Positions 10,967 to 24,322 of a DNA stretch of 64,000 bases are shown piece after piece; positions within the stretch are counted from its first letter, which is position 1; the number at the start of each line of letters is the position of its first letter. The notes beneath the pieces were generated by a model. The model was not told the DNA's origin, searched no databases, and worked only from the letters and a program-made list of their open reading frames with translations. Made by a program: the position numbers and the translations under genes. Source of the DNA: Citrus sinensis (Eukaryota; Streptophyta; Magnoliopsida; Sapindales; Rutaceae); NCBI RefSeq assembly GCF_022201045.2, contig NC_068559.1, positions 25,675,501 through 25,739,500 on the forward strand. The letters run 5' to 3'.

Positions 10967-13900
10967 TTAATTTCTAGACTTCTTTCTTGATGACTTTGAT
11001 GAACCCTTAGATGACTGTGCAACGTTCTGTGCTGCTCCTTTGGAGCTCGTTGCCTGGCTTGATGTTGAATTAGAACTGGCACCGGCAGCACCTGCGTCAT
11101 GCTTTTCTCTAACAACTGCACCCTGAGAGCCTCTAACCTGAGCAGCTCTCTTATCCTTTCTCCTGGGCCTGTAACTTGACCTTTCTCTCTTAGGGAGCCA
11201 TCTTTCTGGGTCTGGAGGAGGACCAGGATTCGCAGGGTCAAATCCTTTGGGGTATCTAGGCTTTCTCTTTCTCTTTTTCTTTGCTTTATCCTTATTCTTA
11301 CCTTCCCCATGTGCTTCATTTACCTCAAAATAAGAAGCACTTTCAACATGTTTCGCTCCAGAAGTCTTCTCCAAACTATCCACATCAACCCCATTTAAAC
11401 CTGGTAATGGCTTCAGCCGCTTCTCGTAAGATTCTGCCTTGTCAACATCTACATGAGCTGATGTAGTTACCAGCCCAACCAATGCCTCGATGCTTCCATG
11501 GGTTTTCACAAGCTCCTCAAAGAGATGGGAAGCATCCTCCTCCCTGCCATGTCTGAGCTTGAAGGAAGCAGCCTCTTGCATTATAACACTAAGCTTATTG
11601 TCCTCAGTCATGGCATTTAACCACCATTTGATTGCAGAGTCAAGGACAGCTGCTGCGCCGTCAATATCCCCAGCACGCTCTTTAAGAGCCACAAGGGTGG
11701 CAACAGTAGCAGGCATGCGTTGGATATCAGGTATCTTAGCCAGAGACTCAGCCGCAATAAAAGGGTGGTTGGCAGCAGCAGCAACCTGTGCCCTTGCCAA
11801 GAGAATAATTTTAGATTTATCAGGGAGCTTTTCAGAAAACTGCCCTAGGAGTTCTTCAGCTTTCCCAGCCTTGTTCTCTCTCACTAGGACAGCAGCTTGA
11901 AGCAGTAATGGCATCACACTATCAGGAAACATATCAGGCAATGCAGCTACAAGTTCTCGAGCCTGCAAAAATTTCAGCAACATATTATGAGATATCAAGT
12001 AAGCAAGAGTCTTCAAATGGATGACTCAGTTCAGAGTAGGAATAGATAAAACGAATCAATCAAAGAAAAATATGATCCAACTGAATACCTGATCCATCTT
12101 ATTGGCATGAAGAAGTAAGAGCACCCGATTGGCATATATTGCCTCCCTTTGTTTTGGTGACAGCTTCAAGTCAAGTACACGAGCTAGCTGAAAGTTTTGC
12201 ATGTCTTTCTCTTTAATGCGATCAAGTTTCTTTAGGCTATCATTAACATCTTTTGGACCTTTCAATGCAACGAGGTTGTTCACGGCCACCGCAAATGATG
12301 ATTCATCCGCCAGATTTCGTTTGATGATATCTGTGTAAGCTCCAAATGCTTCTTGTGTGTTTCCAAGGAGCTGATAGAACAAGCAGATTTGAGTTATTGG
12401 CCGCTGTATAACCCCTTTTGATAAAATAGAGTAAGAAAATAATAAGAAAAAGAGAAGGTAAAATATTTTCATCACTTTTGTTTACCTGCTGAACATAGGC
12501 TAATTGGACAGCTATAGGAGCCAATTCAATCTCTATATCATCCTCAGCAAAGTTGTCATCGGTCAGAGTTTCCTGACCAATTCTGACAAAAATCAAGTAC
12601 ATAAGAATCATGACAATGCATCCTCTTCACAGTAATTATAATGGCTCATTTGTAATAGTATGACAATAGAGACAACAGACTGCTTCAATAAAAAATTACA
12701 AATAAAAAAATGTATATATTTCAAATGGCATGCTTAAATATTCTAAGCAGCAGTTTGCTAACATATTTCCAAAGTCATGATACAATAATTCTGAACGGTA
12801 ACAACCAGAAAATTTTCCCACAATAATGAATATCCGCAAGAAAATAGAAAAATGCTACCTTCGGGCAGTCAACAAGAGCTGTTCTGCTTCAGTGTACTTA
12901 TTCATTTCTGCCAAAGAACAAGCTGTGTTGTATGCCAACTCAAAACTGCTAGTAGCTTTCACCCTAAGTAAATCCAGTGTCTTTTGAACTTCAGAAGCTC
13001 TCCCAGCAGAAATCAAACCAGCAACAAAATTTATTTCTAGAGAGTCAATCTTGGATTTTTGAAGCTTCTGGTAGAACTCCACACAGGCATCCATTTCTCC
13101 TGAGCGATATAGAATCTGTGACTTTAACAGCATTGTTGCTGGATTGTTCTCTTGGATTTTCAAGGATTCCAACGCTTCATCTAACCTGTTTTGCCTGTAT
13201 AGGCAGTATGCCTATTTAAAAATAGCCAAAGGAAAATCAAAATCAATACTGGAAGTTGATAAAAATTTAGTGCATTCAATGCATCTAAAGATACACTTTG
13301 ATTGCACCACTATAATCCTAAATCAAGCAAATCTAGCAGCCACAGAATGCAAATTAGCATTGGATGCATTATCTCACATGTTTTCAGATTGCCATAATGA
13401 AATCACACTAAGAGAGAAGACCTATACTACAACTTAATGTAAATATTATCAAATCTGTTTAATTTTATCTAAGAACAGATGCAAACAGCAAGGCAGTAAC
13501 TTAGATAAGTAACAGATGTAAACGCAATATCCTATGAATTGTAATTTGTTTAGCAAAACCTGCATCCATGTATGCTCACATTGCTTCACCTAAAGTCCCG
13601 GACTGACAAGTTCAAAGGTAATTGGTTGTATCATGGCAGCTAAGAAGCTTATGCAGATATGAAGTTAAACAAACTTCTTCGAAACTAACCAACTTTCTTT
13701 TATGGCACATAAATAGGAAGCAAAAGGAAAACATGACAACATTAAAAACCTTTAAGTAATTAAAATCACAAGTAAACTTCTGAGACGATTGAATCGTAGA
13801 GAGAGCATCGTCAATGTTATCAGCCTTTATCAGAGCCACCACTTTGCATCGCATCGCGTCCTCGTCGCTGGGATTAGTGGAAAGTACTGCGAAATGTTTC

Positions 13901-14117
13901 ACGCGCAACGGTAAGAAAATAATCGAAATGTAAAGAATTTTGGTAATAAAATTAGAGAGAATTGAAATATGAAAATTGGACCTTGATCTGCGACTTTGAC
14001 GGCTTGTTCGAATTCGGATCGTTCGATGTGTCTGTTAAGCGAGGTGAAGAGGTCTTCGATTGGTGGAGGAGGCTGCGACGGAGAAGGTGAAGGCTTTGGT
14101 TTGGCTTTAGGAGCCAT
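10967..14117 (-). CDS. SRP72: Signal recognition particle subunit SRP72
   Basis: Subunit of the SRP S-domain that pairs with SRP68 and helps bind SRP RNA during cotranslational targeting to the ER (established). Six exons on the minus strand: 13982-14117, 13750-13886, 12859-13211, 12486-12582, 12089-12370, 10967-11962; all junctions are GT-AG and the sum is 2001 nt (666 aa), normal for plant SRP72. The start MAPKAKPKPSPSPSQ is a Pro/Lys-rich tail, followed by TPR-type helical repeats over about residues 20-520 (for example YLKAYCLYRQNRLDEALE and LLGNTQEAFGAYTDI). The C-terminal RNA-binding motif is whole (KPRYPKGFDP, then PPDPERWLPKRER), followed by a Lys/Arg- and Ser-rich tail ending KKSRN. 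Nothing is broken. A 22-base G run sits about 210 bp upstream of the start. Confidence 0.97.
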
Positions 14118-15379
14118 TGGTTGATGGGATTTTCTCAGTTGTGAGAAGTGATTGTGTTATTTACTCGGACGCCAACCAGAGGAGAGAACGATGGGAGCGT
14201 TGGAGGGGTTTTCAGTTGCCGGTTTCCCCACTTGAGATTTGGTGTTTCTTGTTTTTCAGTTTCTTCTGTCCTTGGGCCGGGTAGCCCGAAGGTTTGGCCC
14301 AAACTGTTTTGTGCAACTATTCAAGGTGGGGGGGGGGGGGGGGGGGGGGTTTAACTTAAGACTTGGAAGTTGGAATGACACTTCACTCCTTCGGTCAAAA
14401 TAAATTCAAAGAATAGGCCCTCTTAACATCTCAAAATTTTCCAATTAAATCACTTTTTTATTGAAATTACTTAAATAATTAAACCTAATTTAATTAATTT
14501 TTTATTTTAAATATAAATTTAATTAAATATTTGAATAAATTGTTATTTTTTTATTTTTTTACAACCACCCTGTTTCTTAGCTTATATTTATATTTTAATT
14601 TTAATAAAAATATTTTTGTTTAGAAAATTATAAGAATTTGGAGTTATGAAAAACATAAGTTATCTAATAAGAAGAAATAATTCAAGATTTTAAATTTTGT
14701 ATACATTTTATAAATAAAAACTTTTAAAATATACATTTTTTAGGTGAAAACGTTTTTATAGGAAGATAGTTCGTTTTAATACATAATTTTATATTTTATA
14801 TATTAAATTGAGAATATTTTAAATAATAAAGTTCAAAACGAGTGTTTTAAGGATTTTAAAGGACTGTTAAAAACTCTACTCTAAAATCAAATCAGTTAAG
14901 AGTAATGTTTTTCGTACCCCTTTAATATCCTTACAAGTTTCAAGACCCTTTTTGTTTTTTGGTTTTCTTAGCTGTTTTGCTAGATGACATTATATTCAAT
15001 GACGATATGAATTTAATTAAATTAAAATCTCTTTTGCAAGTCTTGAATCCTAACTAGTATATGTAAATGATTGAAAATTAATTTTTTTGATATAAAATCC
15101 AATAATTTTGAATCATTAACGAAATAAATTAAAATTAATATATTTTTTTAATGAGATATAATACAACTGATATATTTACAATAAGAATTCAATACAATCC
15201 CTTATTTAAACGATCCTCAGTAATGTTTGCAAATTTACCACCCTTAGTAATGTTTACAAATTTTTAAAAAGTTTAAAAGAACAATTGACACCACGAATTA
15301 GTGGGAGAAAAATTAGCTCATATTTAAATATATAGATGAGACTTGGACCCAACTTCTCAAATCTAACTTAGGGGATAGT
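14118..15379. other. SRP72 promoter side and AT-rich spacer
   Basis: About 200 bp of leader/promoter with moderate GC, then the poly-G run, then about 1 kb of strongly AT-rich DNA with no coding region. The left target duplication of the next element is inside (15372-15379). Confidence 0.5.
14328..14349 (+). repeat. Poly-G tract, 22 consecutive G
   Basis: An uninterrupted run of 22 G (C on the strand transcribed as SRP72), about 210 bp upstream of the SRP72 ATG. Such a run can form G-quadruplexes and is length-unstable. The exact count in an assembly is unreliable. Confidence 0.9.
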
Positions 15380-16051
15380 TAGGGAAGACAATTGTACTCG
15401 CAAGCCCACAAATTCCCATAGTGGGCAGGTTCAGTATTATAAATTGAAACTCATACTACGTTGCAGGTGGATTTGGTATTAACTAAATATCCGATGGATG
15501 CCCACATGAATATCCGTCAAACCCACGTTTTTTTTTGCCCAAATATTTTTAATGTAATTTTAATTGAAAAATAATTAAATCTAAAAATATATAAATAAAA
15601 TAAATGTAAAGTGTAAACATGCATGTGTAGTGTATGCAAGTCGTAACTCATAATCAAACTTAAAAGAAACCCAAACTATTTCCTTTTCGCCCGTGAGCAG
15701 CTGCTGCAAAACCTAGTCTTCCAAATTGTTTCTCTTTCACCCATGAGCTACAACCACACACCCATGAATTTTTCATGGCATTTGTTTTTTTTTTTTATGA
15801 ATTTAGATATTTCATACTTAAATTTGAGAATTTGTGTTATATAAATTTAAAATTGAGTATATTATATGAACTTTTAGGTTATTAATATAAATTTACATAT
15901 TAAACATTTATGATTTTAAATGTAAAAATTCATAAAAAAAAACTATTTAATTTGCAGCAAGTGCGGGTGCAAATTTAATAATTTAAATTTTGTGTGAGTA
16001 CAAATTTAGTAATAATAGACTTGCTGCGGGCGGTACCCATTGCCATATGTA
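15380..16051. mobile_element. hAT-type MITE with perfect 8-bp target duplication
   Basis: Left end TAGGGAAGACAATTGTACTCGC and right end (reverse complement) TACATATGGCAATGGGTACC are diverged terminal inverted repeats of the TAGGG...GGCAATGGGTACCC type. The flanking 8 bases GGGATAGT are identical at 15372-15379 and 16052-16059. Subterminal blocks on the two sides (GCGGGTGGATTTGG-like and GCGGGCGG) are partly inverted. About 670 bp, no coding capacity: a non-autonomous DNA transposon. Confidence 0.75.
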
Positions 16052-16487
16052 GGGATAGTGGGGTAGGCCGCCATTAACTATTGTAGACCGATGGAAAAAT
16101 TTAATTTAACTTTATTGTAATTTTTGTCGTAGTTTATAATTTACATCAAAGAAACTAAACAAGAGATATAAATATAAAAAGGTCGGTTTCATAAGAGTTT
16201 TAAAGGGGTGTTGAAAGCCCCATTCATCTTCTAATTGAAGCCCATGGATAAAGGGCCGGCCCTTCAAAGCCGTAAGGCCTGATAAGGAGACATCTCCTGA
16301 CATTTAAAATTTAGAAGCACGGAATATCTTTTCACTCACAGTTCGTCTGTCAGGCTTTAATTTAGTCAAATTTTTCTTTGTTTCCTTTTTCCGCCTGAGC
16401 CATCAACGCCAATATTTCCCTCCTAAATCGTAATTGCCGCTTGTTTCGTCAGAACTCAGAAAAGAAAATAAACAAATAAAGAAATCG
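16052..16487. other. Thimet oligopeptidase promoter/leader
   Basis: Contains the right target duplication of the MITE and about 430 bp before the oligopeptidase ATG. No clear TATA box is recognised. Confidence 0.4.
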
Positions 16488-19400
16488 ATGGAGAGTGAAA
16501 GAAACAGCGAGAAAATGTCTAAACAGAAACGAGAAAGAAACGTCTTAGCCTTCACCGGAGCTACAGCTCTCGCCGTTATCGCTGTCAACTTCGCCATCAC
16601 GGCTTTCAAGAGACGACACAAGAAGAAAGGTTCTCTTGACGCTTCAATCTGTAGCTAGTTCTCTATCGTTTTTAAGATTATGGTTTTAAGTATGATGTTT
16701 ATGTTGCTTTGTTTTGATTTTGTCAAATTCAGATCTTCAAGGCTCTATAGTTCGCGTCAATTTGTCGGCGTCCGAGATTTTGAAACTAGCAGATAAAATT
16801 GTTTCAAAGTCAAAAGAAGTGCACGACGCAGTCGCTTCCGTTCCCCTTGACAAGGTATTAAACGCAATTTTTTACTTAGTTATTGTCGATGAACTATGAC
16901 GTGGCAATTCATCAGTTAAGGAATACACATACTGTCGCATTTTAACAGTTTGTGAAAAAATCACCGTTTACTTGTGAAATTCAATTTGTTATCATTCCAT
17001 AAAATGCTGTTAGTGTTAGTTCTTGTTTAAAATTTATATACATGGTCACTATTTGTTTGGATTCATTAAATCTTTCATAGACTTGTGTAACTTGGGAGGT
17101 GCTGCATCTTTTTTTTTTTTTTTTCTGTTATCATCGTTGTGGTGAATTAGAATTGCAGAGGTACTTATTTATTTATTTGTTCAAATAAAAACATGCAGGT
17201 TACATTTATGAATGTTATTTCGCCCCTAGCGGAGTTGGAGGCACAGCAATTTCCATTGGTGCAATCTTGTGTGTTTCCAAAGTTGGTGTGCACTTCTGAT
17301 GATGTGCGTAAAGCGAGTGCTGAAGCAGAGCGTAAAATAGATGCTCACATGTTGTCTTGCAGGTTTCACTTTTTTACTTTGGTCTCTTACTTATGTAGTA
17401 TATCATGGTGGGGGGAGTTATTAATAATCGCAGATACAATTATTAGCTTTTTACATTGAGAATCAAACCACCAACTTATGCTATAACTTTGAAATGTTAT
17501 GGACTTAAGTAGTTAGGATAAACAACAATGACACAGTCAGATATGTTGACTCCATGTCCATGTTATATTCTGTGGTTATAGATATATGATTGTTGTAAGA
17601 TGGGCAAAACAAAGATTATGATTATCATTTCATTTATTTATTAGAGTTTGGAATTGAACATTGCACTATTTTGTGCAAGCTGATTAGTAACCGTGAAGAT
17701 GTATATCGTGTTGTCAAAGCTGTTGCTGCAAAGGGAGAATGGGTGAGCCCTGAAGCTAAACGGTACATTCAGTCCTTGGTAAGGAGATTTTTTTGTATCG
17801 TGGTCTCATGTTTCTGTAAACAGCAGAGCTGGTAACTTTAGATTATTTAGTTAATTTCTTTTGTTTCTATTAGCATTGTACCAACGAATGTGGACGGTTT
17901 GGTGTTAAAAACTTGCCTTCTGAAGAATTTTATTAAGCTGGGTCAGTTGTATTCAGCTGTATACAAATTTATTCCGTTGTATTCAATGGTATTCAGTTGT
18001 AATCCCTTTCTGATCAGTGACAGGTTAGAGACTTTGAGGGGAGTGGATTGAACCTTACCATATCAAAAAGAGAGGAAGTACAACGATTGAGAGATCAAAT
18101 AGACGAGCTAAGCTTGCAGTATGTTCGGAATTTGAATGATGATAAAACTTTTCTTCTCTTCAGTGAGGCTGACCTTTTAGGATTGCCTCCAGAGTTTCTT
18201 AAGGTTAATTTTATCTCCCACCCTATTAACAGTTGTTGTTTTTGTTGTTGTTTTTGCTTTTTGAGTTCTTCTTATTCAATATGAATATCCTGGTATACAT
18301 CGGAAAACCAATAGACTCATTGTATCCTACTCATTTGTCCAGTTCTGGTGTGGATGGGAATCATTGTAATTATTTGAGTAATTAATTACCCTTTTTGGTG
18401 CAAATGTTGGTGGAGTCAATTAGAATAGTAACTAAGAATGTTTAGTAATTTTTCTATATCCACCTAATGTCTGTTGAAAAAGATAGTCGTTAGAGGTAAA
18501 CCTTGTAGAAATCTTTATCTTTGAGAATTTAGATAACTGATATCAATGAACTGTCTGCTATTAGTTAGGGAAAAAAAAATGCAACAAGCAACTCGATACA
18601 TGGCTATTAGTGAAATAATAATAATAATAATAATACTGCACATGCTAATTTTTTATAAAAACTATCGTATGAAAGCTGACAAAGCAGTAAAATATTAAAA
18701 GAGTGAAAACAAAAAAGTTAACAAAATGTATAAATGTAAATGATGTCAGCCATGTGGTAACGACAAAGGTCCACATTAGTTTGTATGTAAATGTTTGTAC
18801 ACCAGCAGTATTACTCTAGTAGAAAACAGAAGCAAATGTTTACATCAAATAAAATTCTCAGTGTATAAATAGGCCTGGGTATGGGAGGTAAAAAGCTACA
18901 ATGAGAAAAAGCTACAATGTGCAATCCATTTATTGTTGAAATGCTTCACCTACTTTAAGAAATCATTGAAACCTTTAGTCTTGGATTGTAAACTAAAATG
19001 CTTTACCTAATATATTCCTTGCATTGTTTTAAAATAAATCAGCTGAATCCATTTATAAGTTTATTTTTTTATGCTGGAATGGATTTGTCCCTGTGCAGAG
19101 TTTAGACAAAGCTGAAAATGGTATATTCAAGGTGACACTGAAAAGTCATCATGTGGCAGCTGTACTTGAGTTATGTAAGGTATATCTTTTGAGTTGATTA
19201 GTATGATGTCTTTGCCACCCTCTGGCCATTTTAACTTGTTAAATTCTGGCTTCAAGGTCTTTTGTCCTCACAGTATGCAACAATTTTTGAGTGATCTAAC
19301 TTTATGTTTTCAACTCTATGAGAGAAAATCCTAGTTTTACTACCCTCTTCTTGTTGTTTTGGGTTATTACTGGAATCGTGGAGATTTTTTGTGATTTTAG

Positions 19401-22400
19401 CATCGTATGACTGCATAATTCACAGTGTGCATTTGAGCCTTTGAAGGTAGGAAGGACAAGGAGGTTAGTGGCCGTGGCTTATGGGAAGAGGTGTGGAGGA
19501 ATCAATTTGTCTGTTTTGGAAAGCTTGGTAAATACTCCACTTTTCTCAGGCTCAATTTATGATATGTATTGATATGGTACAACAGCCTTCACTCATCCAT
19601 ATAATTTTTCATGCACAGTTTTTTTTTTAAAAAATTTTCCAAGATGTAAGCGTTAAATTGACTTTATAGATCTGTCCATATGCTGATAGCTTATATTGAA
19701 TTGAGACATTCTGGCTTTTGGCAATGAAAATCCTAGTTTGCCAATGTCATACAATATGTTGCCATTGGTCATTTAGAATTTAAAATTTTATATCTGCTTC
19801 ATTTTGTAGCCATACAAAAACATCTAATGTTCCAGAAGTTTAGTGGTCAATTGGAAATCATAGAAAGCTTAATAGTCTGAAGTTCCTGAACCATGTTATA
19901 AAGAAACACTATTGTTGTAGGTCTGTGAAGTAATGTTAAATGACTTATCCTGTTTGTTTCAATCAGGTTATAGAAACTGTTTCTTATTGCTTTACTGTTT
20001 GAGACATTTGACTTCAAGTTTGCTTCCAAATATTCAGGTCGAACTTCGCCACAAATTTGGTCGTTTACTTGGCTATTCGAATTATGCAGACTATGCCCTT
20101 GACCTGAGAATGGCAAAGTCATCATCTAAGGTTTGTATGATACTGTCATTCCCCTGGTAAAATTATGCGCTCTTTTGGGATGAATATGAGGTTAGAAAAT
20201 GATTTTTCACTTCTTTCAGTTTTTGGTAGGATTTTGGTATATTCGGCACTTGATTACCTCCTTTTAGATTATTCTATGTGCAGCATTTTCTAGAGGCCTT
20301 ATTTGGGTATGCAATAATTATACAACAGGACTTGGTAGCTCTAATCATGAAATCTGAATGATTAACTGCATTAGGTTATTAGTCTCATAGCATATTCTAT
20401 TTCCATGTCATTGTCTACGAAGCTGATATTTTTTCATGAGGATGTTCCTGTCATATCCAGGTATTTGAGTTCTTAGAGGAAATCTCTGCCAGTTTAACTG
20501 ATTTGGCATCTAGAGAACTTATGATGTTGAAAGATTTAAAGGTTTGCACATGCTTGGCCTTCTGTTTACCTGTGCCATAGTTTGTTTCCCCTCTTATTGT
20601 TTTTGGCTCTGGTGAGACAACAGAGAAAGGAAGAAGGGGAGCTTCCATTTGGGATTGAGGATCTACTATACTATATTAGAAGGGTTGAGGAACTGCAATT
20701 TGATCTGGATTTTGGAGCTGTTAAGCAGTACTTTCCTGTCAATTTGGTTCTATCTGGAATCTTCAAAGTCTTCCAAGACCTTTTTGGTAAAAGTGTTTTT
20801 AAGATTATAAGTCTCCCCAATTTCTCCTTTTAGCATGCCTTACAGACTCCAATTAAAGTTTTGATGTCATCAATGATAAAAAACTGTGATCTTTGCTTCA
20901 TCAGGTTTAAGATTTGAGGAAGTTCTAGATGCTGTGGTTTGGCACAGTGATGTTCGAGTTTTCTCAGTTTTTGACTTGAGTTCTAATGATCTCCTGGGTT
21001 ATTTCTACCTTGATATATACAAAAGGTTTAATGATTTGTTTGGTTGTTATATTTTTACTTCATTAATAATGGATAATGCCATATATGTTATACAACAGGG
21101 AAGGGAAATATGTTCACACCTGTGTGGTAGCTCTCCAAAATGGTGCATTGTCTTCAACTGGCGCCCGACAGGTAAGTATTGTAATTCTAGTCCCTGTAAA
21201 TAGTAATAAGAATATATATTTCCTGATGTGTTGTATGTTTGAACGTTGGTTCATATAATCATATCAAGTATCTTGCCGTAGAATATCTGTCTGTGCACAC
21301 AAAAGATCAAAGCACAATTGTGTTATTATCTCTCAGATTTTTGGATGTTTTGATTTGTGGCAAACAAGAGTCATGCTCACGAATGCGAGTAAAGTACAAT
21401 TTTGGAAGCAAAGAAGCTTTGAGTATTATAATTCTAGAAGAAAGTAATTTTTCCATGGTCAATCACCACAATAAACCAATATTTCTGGACTACTACTACA
21501 AAACTGCCTCTCTAATTGATTACATGGCGTCACACTCTATACAACCGTCTGCTGTTTCTACCATCAGTAATCTGTACTGCTGTTGCTCCAATGTGGGGAA
21601 AATATGTCCCTTTTGCTCCACTATTGCTGCAATAACTAATGAAGTAGAGTCGTCTGCAACATTGTCATTGTTTTCAACCCTGTTCATGTCATGCCTGCAA
21701 TGCCATCACCAATTTACAGTTTTTCTCACCACAACCACCTCCTAGCACTTGTTCTACTGAAAAGAAAAAATGCATGAACATGGACTAATATGAGATTATT
21801 GAATAAGAAAGTCTCTCAACAGATCCTCATAATCATTGTTGAACCTTCTTTAATGCCTTCTCCTTTTTGTATGCGCTAAATTCTTTTAGTGATCATTTCA
21901 GCATGGTTTTTTAACTTTAGCTCAGAGAAGAATTATTCTAAAAGATGTTTTAAAATTATGCACTCAGAGTTGTGGAAATGCCTTGGTTGGTGCTTTTATA
22001 TATCTGCTACAAGCAGATTTGCTTGAATTGAAATTCAGATTTTTGTTATTGTCAACTACTTGTTAAATTAACCTGTGTAGATTTCCATTTGCTGAACCAG
22101 AGATTGATGTTATTCATTTATGCACTTCTTTGACTAGATACCTGTGGCATTACTGATATCACAAATTCAAAAGGATATTGTTGGTCATCCAAGTTTATTG
22201 AGATTCTCTGAAGTGGTTAACTTTTTCCATGAGTTTGGCCATGTGGTATGTCTAGTTTGGTTACTATCCTTTCCCTTATTGCATTTCTTTGGCCAGTTCC
22301 GAACTTATATATTTATCTATTTATTCGAAAATGACATACATCTAGTATCTACTGCCATTATCCTTTGCTAACATGGTTTTTGATTATAATGAGCATTTAG

Positions 22401-24322
22401 GTTCAACAGATTTGCAACCGTGCATCATTTGCTAGATTTTCTGGGCTGCGGGTTGATCCTGACTTTGTGGAGATCCCCGCTCAGTTGCTAGAGAACTGGT
22501 AAGTAATGATCATATTTGTCTTTGTTTTATTTTAGACAATCACAAGTTCAACCTGTTATACACTGGAAATTTTGTAGGTGTTATGAAAGCTTCTCGCTGA
22601 AGTTGATTTCTGGTTTCCATCAGGTGACACTTTTGACATGTTTCTTCCAGTCTGGTCTTCTCTTCATTCCTTGCAATATATGCATATATGTTTATGTACT
22701 CACAGAGAAAAATTCTTGTTCCTTTTCTCTTCTTTATTCTTCCTCATAACTTGAACGCACCATATGATTTGAATTCAGAAAAACTAGTTTGTTAGATGCC
22801 TTCTCTACAATTACTTAATTACTTGAGATTAAATTGTTGACATATTATTTGTAGGATATCACAACGCCCATTAAGGATGAAATATGTAAATTGCTTAAAA
22901 GGCGGCGATATGCCTTTTCTGCACTGAAATTGAAGCAAGAAATTCTTTATTGTAAGTCCTCTTGCTATATATTTGTTTTGGAAACTGTGAATTTATTAGT
23001 TCCTTGAAAAATTACATCTGTTATTCATGTTTAAGAACGTTTAGTCATTCTGGTGCTTGTCAGTGATTGTGTATCTCGTACATTCTATACTTGGAGTTTA
23101 GACCTTGGCTATCTTGTACTTGTTCCTACAAAAAGTGAAAAATATGTACCCTTCCTTTGTCTTGCAAAAGTGTCTGTACAGTTGTGTTTTGCATGGCTGT
23201 GGGCCCTCGTACAAGAAAGGGAAAACATCTTGGTTAACTAGTAAGTATAACTATATGTGTCCAGTGCTCAGAAATGGGCCACAGTCGAGTCAATAGTCAA
23301 ACAGATACCGCTATAGAATTTTTTATTGCTATTTGGGAAATTTGTTTACATGAATTCATGAAGTATTGGTTATGAATGATCAAGCTATGCAAATATTTTC
23401 CTATCTTAGCTCAAAAGATGTGTTTTTTTTCCAGGCATTTTTGACCAAGTCATACATTCGGCTGACAATGTTGACATTGTAGAGTTATTCAAGCATCTTC
23501 ATCCAAAGGTAAATAATTGTTTCATAGTTCTTTAGCAACATAGCATTTTTTAAATTTATTTCTATTTCATCTTTTTTTTTTTTGGTTTTATTTTTTCACA
23601 GGTGATGTTGGGTTTGCCTATGTTGGAAGGAACAAATCCAGCGTCATGTTTCCTGCGTAGTGCTATTGGTTTTGAATCCGCTTGTTACAGCCGCATTTGG
23701 AGCGAGGTCTGAGCTGCTCGAACTCTCTTTACTTCCCATTGCATTTGAATCTATGCAGGCAAAATGCTCTCTGCAATTAATTCTGATCATTATTCTTTTT
23801 CTTGATTATTTGTATGCTTAGTCATCTTGTTCCCTGCCACTACCTTTGACTGTGGTGGTTCTGCTTTCCCAGCAGTGACCTTGCATATCTTTACTAATAA
23901 GTCAAGTCTTACTTTTAGGTATTTGCCGCTGATATATTTGCCTGTAAGTTTCGTGATGGTCTTTTGAACCAGCGTGTGGGGATGCAGTTTAGAAACAATG
24001 TAAGTTACATCGATGAATTAACGGTAGAACTTATAAACATTCTTCAAGTTTAATTAGAACTAGAGTTGACATGCAGATGTTTTAGTCTGAAAGCCAGCAT
24101 GGTATCTTTGTAAATTTGTCTGCGTAAAGTACCTTTGCCTGGAATAAAATAGGCAACTTATTTATTTTTTTCCCCCCTATTGCTCACAAATTTCTTTCAA
24201 TTTATTGGCAGGTATTGGCTCCTGGGGGATCAAAGGAACCCATTGAAATTCTTTCCGACTTTCTTGGGAGAGAACCATCAATTCAGGCTTTTGTTGACAG
24301 CAGAGCGGAATGCAGTTTGTGA
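16488..24322 (+). CDS. TOP2: Thimet oligopeptidase (M3 zinc metallopeptidase), TOP2-like
   Basis: Cleaves short peptides (family role); resembles Arabidopsis TOP2 (At1g67690, from memory), a cytosolic partner of organellar TOP1 in peptide turnover. I place 20 exons: 16488-16629, 16733-16854, 17199-17362, 17688-17778, 18024-18203, 19099-19179, 19447-19527, 20038-20130, 20461-20541, 20624-20786, 20905-21025, 21099-21171, 22138-22245, 22401-22498, 22578-22623, 22855-22951, 23435-23508, 23602-23706, 23919-23999, 24212-24322. They sum to 2112 nt (703 aa) in frame. The zinc site is whole: HEFGH at 495-499 and the third ligand E524 in DFVEIP, 25 residues later. The end GREPS.QAF.DSR matches the family. 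Residues 19-40 form one hydrophobic segment flanked by Lys/Arg, a possible membrane anchor or cryptic targeting signal. Confidence 0.95.
18614..18635. repeat. ATA microsatellite in intron 5
   Basis: About seven ATA units in the intron between 18203 and 19099 of the oligopeptidase gene. Confidence 0.7.

Noticed and set aside
11490-11900. 136-codon frame antisense to SRP72
   Set aside because: Mirror of the SRP72 last exon; no independent signal.
21239-21745. 168-codon open frame inside TOP intron 12
   Set aside because: It lies fully inside the intron that joins exons ending at 21171 and starting at 22138 in correct phase, has no domain, and starts at no good context.
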